This document shows, piece by piece, positions 17,361 to 26,581 of a stretch of DNA of 64,000 nucleotides. The notes beneath the pieces are model-generated. The model saw only the letters and a program-made list of their open reading frames with translations. It was not told the DNA's origin and made no database searches. The position numbers and the translations under genes are program-made. Position 1 is the stretch's first letter. Every line of letters starts with the position of its first letter. Source of the stretch: Sagittula sp. P11 (GTDB lineage Bacteria > Pseudomonadota > Alphaproteobacteria > Rhodobacterales > Rhodobacteraceae); the NCBI RefSeq assembly GCF_002814095.1, contig NZ_CP021913.1, forward strand, positions 992,001-1,056,000, in the 5' to 3' direction.

Positions 17361-18680
17361 TCACTGACCGACGGTCGCGTCCTCCAGCCCCTCGGGTTGG
17401 CCCACCACGACGAAGTGCAGCTCCTCCGGCTTCATCAGCTCGGCCGCCACGCGCTTCATGTCGTCGAGCGTGATCGCCTCGATCTTGGCGTTGCGCGTCG
17501 TCACGTAGTCGATGCCGAGGTCGTCCATCTGCATGCCGACGAGGATCTGCGCGATGGGCGCGTTGCCGTCGAAGCGCAGCGGGTAGGCGCCGGTCAGGTA
17601 GGTCTTGGCCTGCTCCAGCTCTTCCTCGGTCACGCCCTCTGCGGCCACCTTCGCCCATTCGTCCCGGATGACCGAGATCGCCTCGGCGATGCGGTTGTTG
17701 GCGGAGGCGACGCGCCCGATCACCAGTTCGGCGTGGTCCTTGGGCAGCAGGTAGGAATAGACCCCGTAAGTCAGGCCGCGCTTCTCGCGCACCTCCTCCA
17801 TCAGCCGCGCCTCGAAACCGCCGCCGCCGAAGATCGTGTTCAGCATGTAGGCCGCGAAGAAGTCCGGATCGGCCCGCTTCAAGCCGCGATGACCGAAGAC
17901 GGCCACCGACTGCGGCGTGTCGAAGGGCACCACGGTCACGCCCGCCTCTGTCTCCACCGTCACATCCTCGGGCATCGGCGCGCCGGTCTCCGGCAGGTCG
18001 CCCAGCAACCGGTCCATCAGCAGACCCAGTTCCTCGGCCGAGATGTCGCCCGCCGCCGCGATATAGACACGGTCCTGCGCCAGCGCGTTCTTCCACGCCT
18101 CGACCACGTCGTCACGGGTCAGCGCGGTCACGCTCTCGATCGTGCCTGAGTAGTCGGAGCCATAGGGATGGTCGCCGAACACCATGCTGTCCCAGGCGCG
18201 GGTGACGATCTCGTCCGGGTCGGTCGCGTCGGAGCGCAGCGAGGACAGCACCTGCTGGCGCACCCGCTCCACGCTCACCTCGTCGAAGGTCGGCTCCACC
18301 AGCGAGGCGCGCAGGAGGTCGACCGCCGCGTCCTGCGTCTCCGTCAGGAACTTGAAGGAGATGCTCACCGCGTCGTCGCTTGCGTCGTACCCGATCTGCG
18401 CGGCCAGATCCTCCTTCGCCTCGGCAAAGGCCTTGGCATCCATGTCGGCAGAGCCTTCCTCGAGCAGGCCGACCATCAGGTTGGTCGCGCCGCGCTTGCC
18501 TTCCACGTCCAGCGAGGTGCCGCCCCTGAAGCGCAGTTCCAGCGCCACGAAGGGGATTGAGGGTTCCTCCACCAGCCAGGCCTTCAGGCCGCCGGGGCTC
18601 TCCACCTCCTGGATGTCGATTTCCGCATGCGCCACCGTGGCGCCGAAGATCAGCCCGAAGGCCAGGATGAAACGCTTCAT
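17361..18680 (-). CDS. M16-family peptidase homologue lacking the zinc motif (non-catalytic partner)
   Basis: 439 residues with a signal peptide (MKRFILAFGLIFGATVAHAE). The M16 fold is recognisable (GGTSLDVEGKRGATNLM, FGGGGFEARLMEEVREKRGLTYGVYSY), but the HxxEH zinc-binding motif of active members is absent: the corresponding place reads NLMVGLLEEG. This is the known pattern for the non-catalytic subunit of a heterodimeric M16 peptidase (as in processing peptidases and SPH2682-type pairs). Its ATG overlaps the stop of the HxxEH-containing gene (ATGA), giving coupled 1:1 expression. Likely periplasmic. Confidence 0.92.
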   Translation of the reverse strand: MKRFILAFGLIFGATVAHAEIDIQEVESPGGLKAWLVEEPSIPFVALELRFRGGTSLDVEGKRGATNLMVGLLEEGSADMDAKAFAEAKEDLAAQIGYDASDDAVSISFKFLTETQDAAVDLLRASLVEPTFDEVSVERVRQQVLSSLRSDATDPDEIVTRAWDSMVFGDHPYGSDYSGTIESVTALTRDDVVEAWKNALAQDRVYIAAAGDISAEELGLLMDRLLGDLPETGAPMPEDVTVETEAGVTVVPFDTPQSVAVFGHRGLKRADPDFFAAYMLNTIFGGGGFEARLMEEVREKRGLTYGVYSYLLPKDHAELVIGRVASANNRIAEAISVIRDEWAKVAAEGVTEEELEQAKTYLTGAYPLRFDGNAPIAQILVGMQMDDLGIDYVTTRNAKIEAITLDDMKRVAAELMKPEELHFVVVGQPEGLEDATVGQ

Positions 18681-20017
18681 TGGGTCACCTCCTCGGCGGG
18701 CATCAGGTAGCCCGTGACGGATTTCTGCGGATCGAACACCTCCTTGGCAGCGGCGATCACGTCCTCGCCGGTCACCGCCTGCAGCACGTCGGGCCAGGCC
18801 TGCACGTCCTCGATGGTCAGGCCGGAGGTCAGCGCGTCGCCGTAGCGGCGGGCCAGGCGGCTCACGTCGTCCTGCTCGTAGATCCGCGCGGCCTTCATCT
18901 GGAACTTGATCCGCTCGAGCTGCTTTTCGTCCACGCCGTTCTCGATGAAGGCCTGAATGGTCGCGTCCATCTCCTTCTCGGCGTCTTCGAGGCTCACGCC
19001 CGGCGCAGGCACCACGACCAGACCGAAGGTGGTGTCGTCCAGCGACACGCCGCCGTAGTAGGCGCTGGTATAGACCGCCTTCTTCAGGTCGAACTGCAGC
19101 CGCTGGTTCAGGACCGAGGTCTGCCCGCCGCCCAGGATCTGCGACAGGATTTCCAGCGCCGCGGCCTTTTCCTGGTCGCCCGGATCGCGTTCCGGGGCAA
19201 GGTAGGTGCGGGTCACGTAGGGCGTCGAGACACGCGGGTCGCGGTAGGTCATGCGCCGTTCGGCCAGCTGCCGCGGCTCCGACGCGCGATCGCGATCCCC
19301 AAGCTCCGGGTTGGGCGCCAGCGGCTCGTAATACTCCTTCGCCAGACGCAGCACCTCTTCGGGCTCCACGTCGCCGGCGACGATCAGGATCGCGTTATTC
19401 GGTGCGTAATACTTGTGGTAGAAGCTCAGCGCGTCGTCGAGGTCGAGGCTCTCCATTTCGTGCCGCCAGCCGATGATCGGCGTGCCATAGGGATGGTTGA
19501 GGTAAAGCGCCGCCTGCGACTGCTCGCGGAAAAGCGCGCCGGGGTCGTTTTCCACCCGCATGTTGCGCTCCTCGATGATGACCTCGCGCTCCGTCAGGAT
19601 GTCCTGCTCGGAAAGCTGCAGGTTCACCATCCGGTCGCTTTCCATGCGCATCATCATCTCAAGCCGGTCGGCCGCGACGCGCTGGTGATAGGCGGTCTGG
19701 TCGGCGCTGGTGAAGGCGTTGTCGGACCCGCCGTTCGCCGCCACGACCTTCGAAAACTCGCCCGGCTCCAGTTTCTCGGTGCCCTTGAACAGCAGGTGTT
19801 CGAGGAAATGCGCCACGCCCGATACGCCGCGCTCCTCGTCGGCGGCACCGGCCTTGTACCACACCATGTGTTCGACCACCGGGGCGCGGTGATCCTCGAT
19901 CACCACGACATCCATTCCGTTGTCGAGCGTGTATGTGGTGACCGGCACTTCGGCCTGCGCGACCTGCGCCGCCAGAGGCGCCGCGAGCAGGGACAGGACC
20001 ATGGGAAGTTGGCGCAT
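18677..20017 (-). CDS. M16-family zinc metallopeptidase (catalytic subunit), secreted
   Basis: 446-residue pitrilysin-type peptidase. A signal peptide (MRQLPMVLSLLAAPLAAQVAQA) is followed by the active-site HFLEHLLFKGTEK (HxxEH zinc ligands and catalytic Glu) and the downstream ligand Glu region (LTEREVIIEERNMR). The C-terminal half includes GGGQTSVLNQRLQ. The start at 20017 gives the signal peptide directly; an upstream in-frame TTG at 20053 would add twelve polar residues. Partner of the adjacent inactive homologue. A TTAA-N7-TTAA site lies 55-70 bases upstream. Confidence 0.93.
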   Translation of the reverse strand: MRQLPMVLSLLAAPLAAQVAQAEVPVTTYTLDNGMDVVVIEDHRAPVVEHMVWYKAGAADEERGVSGVAHFLEHLLFKGTEKLEPGEFSKVVAANGGSDNAFTSADQTAYHQRVAADRLEMMMRMESDRMVNLQLSEQDILTEREVIIEERNMRVENDPGALFREQSQAALYLNHPYGTPIIGWRHEMESLDLDDALSFYHKYYAPNNAILIVAGDVEPEEVLRLAKEYYEPLAPNPELGDRDRASEPRQLAERRMTYRDPRVSTPYVTRTYLAPERDPGDQEKAAALEILSQILGGGQTSVLNQRLQFDLKKAVYTSAYYGGVSLDDTTFGLVVVPAPGVSLEDAEKEMDATIQAFIENGVDEKQLERIKFQMKAARIYEQDDVSRLARRYGDALTSGLTIEDVQAWPDVLQAVTGEDVIAAAKEVFDPQKSVTGYLMPAEEVTQ

Positions 20018-20071
20018 CTCGTTTTCATCTCTCTTAGGGAAAGGTTGACACAATAGGTACGCAGGCGGCCA

Positions 20072-20087
20072 TTAACTTCAAGTTAAC
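20072..20087. promoter_or_regulatory. CtrA-like box upstream of the M16 peptidase operon
   Basis: TTAACTTCAAGTTAAC is a perfect 7-bp inverted repeat around one base and fits the alphaproteobacterial CtrA consensus TTAA-N7-TTAA. It sits 55 to 70 bases upstream of the M16 catalytic gene start. Such motifs also occur by chance, so regulation by CtrA is an inference. Confidence 0.4.
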
Positions 20088-20224
20088 TCTGGTGTCCCTC
20101 GCGCAGTGGTGACGGGGACGTGAAGCGCAGGCCGGTCCGCATCTGCGGTTTGCCGTACATTCACAGCAAAGGCCCCGCAGCCACAGGACTGCGGGAGCCA
20201 GGATCGCCCGATTTCAGATGCGGA

Positions 20225-20758
20225 TCAGGGGGCCGGCGGTGCCGACGGCGTCCGCGCGCCCGCCTGACGATAGCGGCGCAGCCAGGAATAGGAATCCAGC
20301 TTCTGACCGCGGTACGCGCGTTCGTAATCGTCGCGCGGCACGATGGACCACGAGAAGCGGCCCTTGTTCTTGCGGTACTGCTGATCCTCTGCCGCCAGCG
20401 TCTGGCGTATGGTGTTGTCGCGACCGTAACGGCTGGCCTGCTGCACGAGGGCAGCGTCGCCCGCGCCGATGGAACCGGCCGCGCCCGGCTGCAGCGCCGC
20501 CGGATTGCCGCCAAGCGCCGCCACGGCGTCGGCCTTCGGCGTCTGGTCGGTGCGGTTGGCGCTGCCCGGCGTGGGCTGCGGCAGTTCCGCGAAGGTCTGC
20601 GGCATGGTCAGCGGCTTGTTGGGAACGATGGCGAACTCTTCCGGCTCACCGCTGTTGGAACGCAGGTCGTGCAACGGCTTCGGTTCGCCGCTGCGCGAAC
20701 AGGCCGACAGCGCCAGCGCGCCCGTCATCACAATGATCGCCAGATGCGCAAGCCGCAT
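20225..20758 (-). CDS. DUF3035 lipoprotein
   Basis: 177-residue predicted outer- or inner-membrane lipoprotein. The N-terminal signal ends in a lipobox (ALALSAC, modified Cys at about residue 20). The rest is polar and Pro/Gln/Ala-rich, with a conserved C-terminal part (RDDYERAYRGQKLDSYSWL). ATG 20758 is preferred over the GTG one codon upstream because the GGAGG lies too close to the latter. It lies 86 bases after lspA, whose product would mature this lipoprotein. Function unknown; DUF3035 genes next to lspA are common in Rhodobacterales. Confidence 0.88.
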   Translation of the reverse strand: MRLAHLAIIVMTGALALSACSRSGEPKPLHDLRSNSGEPEEFAIVPNKPLTMPQTFAELPQPTPGSANRTDQTPKADAVAALGGNPAALQPGAAGSIGAGDAALVQQASRYGRDNTIRQTLAAEDQQYRKNKGRFSWSIVPRDDYERAYRGQKLDSYSWLRRYRQAGARTPSAPPAP

Positions 20759-20844
20759 CACACCCTCCGTTCACCCATGGTCTGACCGCTTCTAACGCAT
20801 CAGGACGGCGCCGTCACGCCCATCCCGGCATCAAACCCCGAAGA

Positions 20845-21363
20845 TCAGGTGTTTTTCGCCGACGGGAAGATCACGAGCCCGAAAGCCCCGGCAAAGATCG
20901 CGATATCCGCGACGTTGAAAGCGAAGGGGTTGGAGAAGCCGCAGCAGGACATGTTGAGGAAATCCGCCACCGCACCATAGAGCACGCGGTCCACGACATT
21001 CCCCAGCGCGCCACCGATCAGCATCCCGGCAGAGATCAGGCCAAGCCTGCCCGGCGGGTCGCGGCGCATCCAGACCAGCACGAACAGCACGATGCCAAGC
21101 GCCACGGAGATCAGGATCCACCGTGTCGCGGGCGCCTCTCCGGCCAGAAGGCCGAAGTTGATGCCGTAGTTCCAGGCCATGTGGAAATTCAGGAACGGCG
21201 GCCAGACCTCGATCTTCAGCCGCGTGGCGAGGTCTAGCACATGCACCACCCAGATCTTCGAGATCTGGTCGATCACGAAGACCCAGAAAGCCACCCACCA
21301 GACCAACCGGAGGGTCCCTTGCCGTACTGCGCTTTGCCTGCCTGCCACTGCCGTCTCGTTCAT
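20845..21363 (-). CDS. lspA: Lipoprotein signal peptidase (signal peptidase II)
   Basis: 172-residue inner-membrane aspartyl protease that removes signal peptides from prolipoproteins after diacylglyceryl attachment. Four hydrophobic helices. The two catalytic Asp motifs are [16 protein letters not shown] and [11 protein letters not shown], and the N-terminal DQISKIWVV is typical. Start at ATG 21363 ([10 protein letters not shown]); an in-frame TTG two codons upstream was ignored. Slightly longer than E. coli LspA, with an extended segment ([17 protein letters not shown]) between the catalytic motifs. Confidence 0.95.
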   Translation of the reverse strand: MNETAVAGRQSAVRQGTLRLVWWVAFWVFVIDQISKIWVVHVLDLATRLKIEVWPPFLNFHMAWNYGINFGLLAGEAPATRWILISVALGIVLFVLVWMRRDPPGRLGLISAGMLIGGALGNVVDRVLYGAVADFLNMSCCGFSNPFAFNVADIAIFAGAFGLVIFPSAKNT

Positions 21364-21569
21364 TTTCAACCCGGCCCTGTTAACCGGTCTCGACCGGGCA
21401 GGATAGGTCCGTTTTCAATCAACTCTTCGCAATCTGCCAGAGGCGGCGCGCCGGATGACGACGCGGCCGCCCGATCCGGAGGCCCTGCCCCACCTGCCGA
21501 GAGGCTACGCGCGCCCGAAAGCGCGCACAACCCAAGGCTGCGTGAAACGGCAGGCCGCAATCACACCGA

Positions 21570-23168
21570 TCAGTGGCGGAAGTGCCGCATCCCGGTAAAG
21601 ACCATCGCCAAGCCAGCCTCGTCGGCTGCGGCGATCACCTCGTCGTCGCGCATCGAGCCGCCCGGCTGGATCACGCAGGTGGCACCCGCCGCCGCCGCTT
21701 CCATCAGCCCGTCGGGGAAGGGGAAGAACGCGTCAGACGCCACGGCGGACCCGCGGGTCAGCGGCTCCGGCAGGCCAAGCGCCTCGGCCATCCGCTCAGC
21801 CTTCTTGGCGGCGATCAGGGCGGAATCCACCCGGCTCATCTGGCCCGCGCCGACACCCACGGTGGCCTTGTCCTTGACGTAGACGATGGCGTTGGACTTC
21901 ACGTGCTTGGCAACCTTCCACGCGAACAGCAGGTCCTCCATCTGCGCGTCGGTCGGCGCGATCTTCGTCACCACCTTCAGGTCGTCCACCGTCAGCACGC
22001 CGTTGTCGATGTCCTGCACCAGTATCCCGCCGGACACCTGCCGATAGGACACGCGATGCTCCGACGTGTCGGCCAGGCCCGGCGCCAGGATCAGGCGCAG
22101 GTTCTTCTTCTTCGCGAAGATGTCCCGCGCCTTCTGGTCGATGGCCGGCGCGATCACCACCTCGGTGAAGATCTCGGAAATCGCCTCGGCCGTGGCAGCG
22201 TCCAGCGTCCCGTTCAGCGCCACGATCCCGCCGAAGGCAGAGGTCCGGTCACAGTCGAACGCCTTCTGGTAGGCCTCAAGCAGGGTCGCGCCCTTCGCCA
22301 CGCCGCAGGGGTTGGCGTGCTTGATGATCGCGCAGGCCGGGCCGTCGCCGGGCAGGAATTCACTGACCAGCTCGAAGGCCGCGTCGGTGTCGTTGATGTT
22401 GTTGTAGCTCAGCTCCTTGCCCTGAAGCTGCTCGGCCACCGCAACGCCGGGGCGGTTGGTGCCGTCCACGTAGAACGCCGCCTTCTGGTGGGGGTTCTCG
22501 CCATAGCGCATGGTCTGCTTCAGTTCGCCCGCGAACACACGACGGCGCGGCGTCGTCTCGCCGATGGCACCGGCCATCCAGGTCGACACGGCGGCGTCAT
22601 AGGCGCCGGTGCGGGCGTAGGCGATCTGCGCCATCTTCTTGCGGAACCCGAGCGTGGTCTGCGCCTCTTCCCCGCCGTTCGCCTTGATCTCTTCCAGGAG
22701 CGCGCCGTAGTCCTCCACGTCGACCACCGTGGTCACGAAGGCATGGTTCTTCGCCGCGGCGCGGATCATCGCCGGGCCGCCGATGTCGATGTTCTCGATC
22801 ATCTCGTCATAGTTCGCACCGCGCGCCAGCGCCGCCTCGAACGGGTAGAGGTTCACCACCAGCAGGTCGATCGGCACGATGCCGTGCTCGGCCATGGACG
22901 CCACGTGCATCCCGTTGTCGCGCAGCGCCAGAAGGCCGCCATGCACCTTGGGATGCAGCGTCTTCACCCGGCCGTCCATCATCTCGGGGAAGTTGGTCAG
23001 GTCGGACACGTCGCGCACCTCGATGCCCGCGTCGCGGATCGCCTTGGCGGACCCGCCCGTGGACAGCAGCTCGATCTTCAGGTCGGCCAGCGCGCGGGCC
23101 AGCTCGATCAGGCCGGTCTTGTCGGAAACGGAAATCAGCGCGCGGCGCACGGGTGCGAGGTCGGTCAT
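21570..23168 (-). CDS. purH: Bifunctional AICAR formyltransferase / IMP cyclohydrolase
   Basis: Catalyses the last two steps of de novo purine synthesis to IMP. 532 residues, normal length. The N-terminal MGS-like IMP cyclohydrolase domain includes [23 protein letters not shown] and [13 protein letters not shown]. The C-terminal formyltransferase domain contains the catalytic [14 protein letters not shown] 23168 ([11 protein letters not shown]) has TGGAG eight bases upstream; upstream in-frame codons belong to the intergenic gap. It follows the heparinase-like gene by 23 bases and is probably cotranscribed with it. Confidence 0.97.
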   Translation of the reverse strand: MTDLAPVRRALISVSDKTGLIELARALADLKIELLSTGGSAKAIRDAGIEVRDVSDLTNFPEMMDGRVKTLHPKVHGGLLALRDNGMHVASMAEHGIVPIDLLVVNLYPFEAALARGANYDEMIENIDIGGPAMIRAAAKNHAFVTTVVDVEDYGALLEEIKANGGEEAQTTLGFRKKMAQIAYARTGAYDAAVSTWMAGAIGETTPRRRVFAGELKQTMRYGENPHQKAAFYVDGTNRPGVAVAEQLQGKELSYNNINDTDAAFELVSEFLPGDGPACAIIKHANPCGVAKGATLLEAYQKAFDCDRTSAFGGIVALNGTLDAATAEAISEIFTEVVIAPAIDQKARDIFAKKKNLRLILAPGLADTSEHRVSYRQVSGGILVQDIDNGVLTVDDLKVVTKIAPTDAQMEDLLFAWKVAKHVKSNAIVYVKDKATVGVGAGQMSRVDSALIAAKKAERMAEALGLPEPLTRGSAVASDAFFPFPDGLMEAAAAGATCVIQPGGSMRDDEVIAAADEAGLAMVFTGMRHFRH

Positions 23169-23191
23169 GTGGGGCACTCCAAGGGTCAGAC

Positions 23192-24934
23192 TCAGACGTC
23201 CGTCGGATCCTGCGCAAGATCGCGCACGGCCAGCGCGGTCTCCTGCGCCTTGGCCAATGACCACCGGACGCGCGTCGCATACTGCATCGCCCGCCCGGAT
23301 AGAACCACCTGCTTCGTCGCACGTGGCCGCAATCGCCCCTTTTCGAGATACACCGAGGGTTCGAGGGTCAAATCCACGCCGCCGTCGAAGCGCAGCACCC
23401 AGATTTCGCCCGACCGGAGCGCCATCGACACCGCGTTGCCGCCCATGTCGACGGTCACATCGACCTCCGGATGCAGGTGAAAGCGAATCTCGTAGGGCAG
23501 CCCCCCCAGCTTCACCGCGTCCATCGCCTTGTCGAACCGCTTCTTCGCCGGACCGTCGAGCGCGACGAGGTAGTCCTCGCCCCTCAGGCTCCGCCCGTCC
23601 AGCGACAGCTCCAGCGACCGGGCATGGGTCAGCCCCTGCACGGCGACATAGCCGTCGTGCCCACCTTCGAAGCGCAGCGATTCGGCAAGGTGGGTCATCT
23701 GGATCGGCACGTGCTTCGGTGCGTCCTCAAGCAGTTCCCGCCGCGCCTGTCCGACCCAGCGCGGCGCCGCCAGCCGGGCCGAGCTGTAGCCCTGCAGGCA
23801 CAGCACCGAATGCGACAGCGTGGCCCGCCCCGCGCGGCGCCAGTCCTCGCCGAACCCGCCGCCCGAGCCGCAGTTGACGATCAGCGGCCGTCGGCCCGAA
23901 GTCAGCTCGAACGCGAGGGTGGAAGCATGGGCGTTGCCCGAAGCCGCCCCGACCGGCGGCACGGCGGCATCGATGACGATGCTCGTGCGCCCGGCCGAAA
24001 GCCGCGCGAACCCCATCGCCAGCCCGTCCGCCTGCCGCTTCTTCGATCCGGAGGCCGCCAGCGCCATGTCCAGCCGCCCGTCCAGACCGCGCCCGCCGCC
24101 ATGGAATCGCGCCAGCCCGCCGTCCGCATGGCGCAATGTGCGCAATGTGGGCGCGATCCGCGCGATGGCCTCAAGGTGGTCCTTGTGGGGGACGAGGTCC
24201 GCCTCCTCCAGCGCCGCCTGCGCCCATGTCAGCAGGGTGAAGACCTCAAGCAGTTCCTCCGGGTTGCGCGTCGGGATGCCGCCCTGCGCCGACACCTGCC
24301 GCCGGCATTCCGCGCCAAGCGCCTCGCGCGCCGGATCGACATGCGCCTCCATCCCCTCCAGCGACAGCGCCGCGTAAAGCAGCCCGGTCATCGCCTCGAA
24401 CCGCGCCAGCCCCGGCGGGGCCGAGGCACCGCGCCGCGCCAGAAACGTCGCCTGCGCGCCCAGGGCGGCATAGAACGCCTCGCTCTTCTCCGACGGAAGG
24501 CCGCGCAGCACGAACAGCGCGTGATGTATCCAGCGGATCAGCCGCCGCCCGGTCAGTTCCGGCGTCCAGCCCGGCCCGGTGCCGCGCCCGTACCGCGCGA
24601 TCCAGCCCCAGAGCCACTCCTGCGCCAGCTTGCGCGCCTTGATGTCGCCCACCGCCGCGAGATCGTCGAGCCAGGCAAAACCGTTGATTTCCTCGGTGAA
24701 CGTGGCGTCCGGCGCCGGGATGTCCCAGAGCATGGCGCCCGGCGCCTCGACGAAATGGCCCGCGAACATCAGGTTGCCCGCGCACATCTGCCGCCCCTTG
24801 GCAAAGAAACCCACGGTGCGCGGTTCCGGCTGGCTGACAAATCCGTCCGCCGCACGCGCACGTGCGGCCAGCCGTGCGTGCACACGGTTCATGACCCGCT
24901 CCGGCGCGGTCCGCCAGTTGCGCTGCGTCGTCAT
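23192..24934 (-). CDS. Heparinase II/III family protein
   Basis: 580 residues, predicted alpha/alpha-toroid N-terminal region (~1-300) followed by a heparinase II/III beta-sandwich domain. The [13 protein letters not shown] region and the [19 protein letters not shown] and [13 protein letters not shown] segments match the family. No signal peptide is obvious (start [14 protein letters not shown]), so it is unclear whether it acts outside the cell; substrate unknown (polysaccharide lyase by family). Such genes next to purH and rsmB are recurrent in Rhodobacteraceae, which suggests a housekeeping role rather than heparin use. Confidence 0.88.
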   Translation of the reverse strand: MTTQRNWRTAPERVMNRVHARLAARARAADGFVSQPEPRTVGFFAKGRQMCAGNLMFAGHFVEAPGAMLWDIPAPDATFTEEINGFAWLDDLAAVGDIKARKLAQEWLWGWIARYGRGTGPGWTPELTGRRLIRWIHHALFVLRGLPSEKSEAFYAALGAQATFLARRGASAPPGLARFEAMTGLLYAALSLEGMEAHVDPAREALGAECRRQVSAQGGIPTRNPEELLEVFTLLTWAQAALEEADLVPHKDHLEAIARIAPTLRTLRHADGGLARFHGGGRGLDGRLDMALAASGSKKRQADGLAMGFARLSAGRTSIVIDAAVPPVGAASGNAHASTLAFELTSGRRPLIVNCGSGGGFGEDWRRAGRATLSHSVLCLQGYSSARLAAPRWVGQARRELLEDAPKHVPIQMTHLAESLRFEGGHDGYVAVQGLTHARSLELSLDGRSLRGEDYLVALDGPAKKRFDKAMDAVKLGGLPYEIRFHLHPEVDVTVDMGGNAVSMALRSGEIWVLRFDGGVDLTLEPSVYLEKGRLRPRATKQVVLSGRAMQYATRVRWSLAKAQETALAVRDLAQDPTDV

Positions 24935-25060
24935 CGCTGCCTTGCCTCGTTGCCCTTCCGGGGACCCTTGACGGGAACGGCCCTTTGCGGGCGCTTGCGC
25001 GGGATCATAGCTTCCGCGTTAGACAAAGTCATTAACGAACGCCACCGGCAAGGCCGCGGA

Positions 25061-26302
25061 TCAGTCCTTGGTCACGCAGGCCATGTAGAAACCGTCCATG
25101 CCGCCGCGCTCCGCCCAGAAATCGGGCCTGAGCCGCAGCCCGCCCTCCTCGCTCTGCCACGCAGGTTCGATCCAGGGCGCCTCGGCCGGAACGACGCGCA
25201 GGCCGGGATGACGCTCCAGCGCCTCCTCGATCTGGCACTCGCCCTCGTCGGGCAGCAGCGAACAGGTGGCATAGACCAGCCGGCCGCCCGGTTTCAGCAG
25301 CGACAGCGCATGATCCAGCATCCAGCCCTGCAGCCCGATCAGTTCCGAGATCTTCTCGCCCATGTGCACATGCGGCAGGTCGGGATGACGGCGGATCGTG
25401 CCGGTCGCCGAACAGGGCGCGTCCAGCAGGATGGCGTCGTATTGCCCGCGATGTTCCAGCGCGTCACCCGCCACCAGCGTGGCTTCCAGCCCGCAGCGGT
25501 CGAGGTTCTCGCGCACCCGCGCCAGCCGCGCCTCCGAGATGTCGAGCGCGGTCACACGCGCGCCCCGGGCGGCCAGTTGCAGCGTCTTGCCGCCCGGCGC
25601 CGCGCACATGTCCAGCACGTCGAGGCCTGTCACGTCGCCCAGCAGCTTCACCGGCAGCGCCGCGGCGGCGTCCTGCACCCACCACGCGCCCTCGGCAAAG
25701 CCCGGCAGCGCGCTCACCTGGCCCGCGTCCTTCAGGCGCACCGAGCCGGTGGGCAGCGTCTCGCCCGGCAAGCCCTCCGGCAGGTCGCCTTTCAGCGTCA
25801 GGTCGACCGGCGCGCCCGCGAAATGCGCGCGCTCCATCGCCGCCACCGCCTGCGGGCCCCAGGCCTCCGCCAGCGGGGCGCGCAGCCACTTCGGCAGGCG
25901 CGGCACCCGAAGCTTCGCCCACTCCGCCGGGCCTGTCTCGGCCACCTTGCGCAGAACGGCGTTGACCAGCCCCTTCGCGCCCTGCGTCCGTTTGCCGCGC
26001 GCGGCGATCTCGACGCAGTCGCTGACCACGCCATGCGCGGCACCGCCGGTGCAGAGCTCCGTCGCGCCCAGCCTGAGGATATTCATGACGCGCCCCGCCG
26101 GGGCCTTCCTGAGATGCGGCTTCAGCACCCGGTCGGCACGCTCCAGCGCGCGCAGCACCTCCGTCGCCAGCCGCTGCGCCGCCGCGCGGTCGGGCGCCTC
26201 CAGCCGGTCGAGACGGTCGGTCTCCGACAGCGGGCGGTGCTGCACCAGCACCATGTCCAACAGGTCGACGGCGGCCAGACGGGCCGGGCTGGGGTCTGCC
26301 AT
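25061..26302 (-). CDS. rsmB: 16S rRNA (cytosine-967-C5)-methyltransferase, RsmB/Fmu family
   Basis: 413 residues. The N-terminal NusB-like helical domain (ARLAAVDLLDMVLVQHRPL...) and the C-terminal Rossmann methyltransferase domain are both present. Motifs: LDMCAAPGGKTLQLA (SAM), LDAPCSATGTIRRHPD (motif IV, PC) and VYATCSLLPDEGE (motif VI, catalytic TC). It should methylate C5 of cytosine 967 in 16S rRNA. GGAGA lies just upstream of ATG 26302. It diverges from the SdhAF4-like gene by 93 bases and heads a minus-strand run with the heparinase-like gene and purH. Confidence 0.94.
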   Translation of the reverse strand: MADPSPARLAAVDLLDMVLVQHRPLSETDRLDRLEAPDRAAAQRLATEVLRALERADRVLKPHLRKAPAGRVMNILRLGATELCTGGAAHGVVSDCVEIAARGKRTQGAKGLVNAVLRKVAETGPAEWAKLRVPRLPKWLRAPLAEAWGPQAVAAMERAHFAGAPVDLTLKGDLPEGLPGETLPTGSVRLKDAGQVSALPGFAEGAWWVQDAAAALPVKLLGDVTGLDVLDMCAAPGGKTLQLAARGARVTALDISEARLARVRENLDRCGLEATLVAGDALEHRGQYDAILLDAPCSATGTIRRHPDLPHVHMGEKISELIGLQGWMLDHALSLLKPGGRLVYATCSLLPDEGECQIEEALERHPGLRVVPAEAPWIEPAWQSEEGGLRLRPDFWAERGGMDGFYMACVTKD

Positions 26303-26395
26303 GGAGTCTCCGGAATCTGGCCCGGGCTTGCCCCGGACGGCACCGGGCGCCTATATCAACAGCCATCGCCCTAGGAAAGCCCAGCGAGGACCGTC

Positions 26396-26581
26396 ATGCC
26401 CGAGACCCCCGAAAGCGACCTGCCCCCCGCCGCGCAACGCGCCCTTGCCGAAGCGGCGGAGCGCCGGGCGAAGGCGGAGGCCGAGGCAAAGGCCCTCCCC
26501 AAGGAGTACGGCGGCCGCGACGGCCCGGAACCCGTGCGCTACGGCGACTGGGAGAAGAAGGGCCTCGCCATCGACTTCTAG
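26396..26581 (+). CDS. DUF1674 / SdhAF4-type succinate dehydrogenase assembly factor
   Basis: 61 residues. A charged Ala/Glu/Lys-rich helix is followed by the highly conserved C-terminal signature with GGRDGPEPVRYGDWEKKG and a final DF. The family includes mitochondrial SDHAF4/Sdh8, which binds flavinylated SdhA during complex II assembly. No sdh genes occur in the window, so the role rests on the family signature. ATG 26396 follows AGCGAGGACCGTC. It diverges from rsmB. High confidence in the family, moderate in the function. Confidence 0.9.
   Translation: MPETPESDLPPAAQRALAEAAERRAKAEAEAKALPKEYGGRDGPEPVRYGDWEKKGLAIDF

Noticed and set aside
15718..17367. 549-codon plus-strand frame opposite the DUF2252 gene
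   Set aside because: A shadow of the real gene with low-complexity composition, no ribosome-binding site and no recognisable family.
17361..18680. Pseudogene interpretation of the zinc-motif-less M16 gene
   Set aside because: The frame is intact over the family length with a signal peptide and coupled translation. Loss of HxxEH is the known state of the partner subunit.
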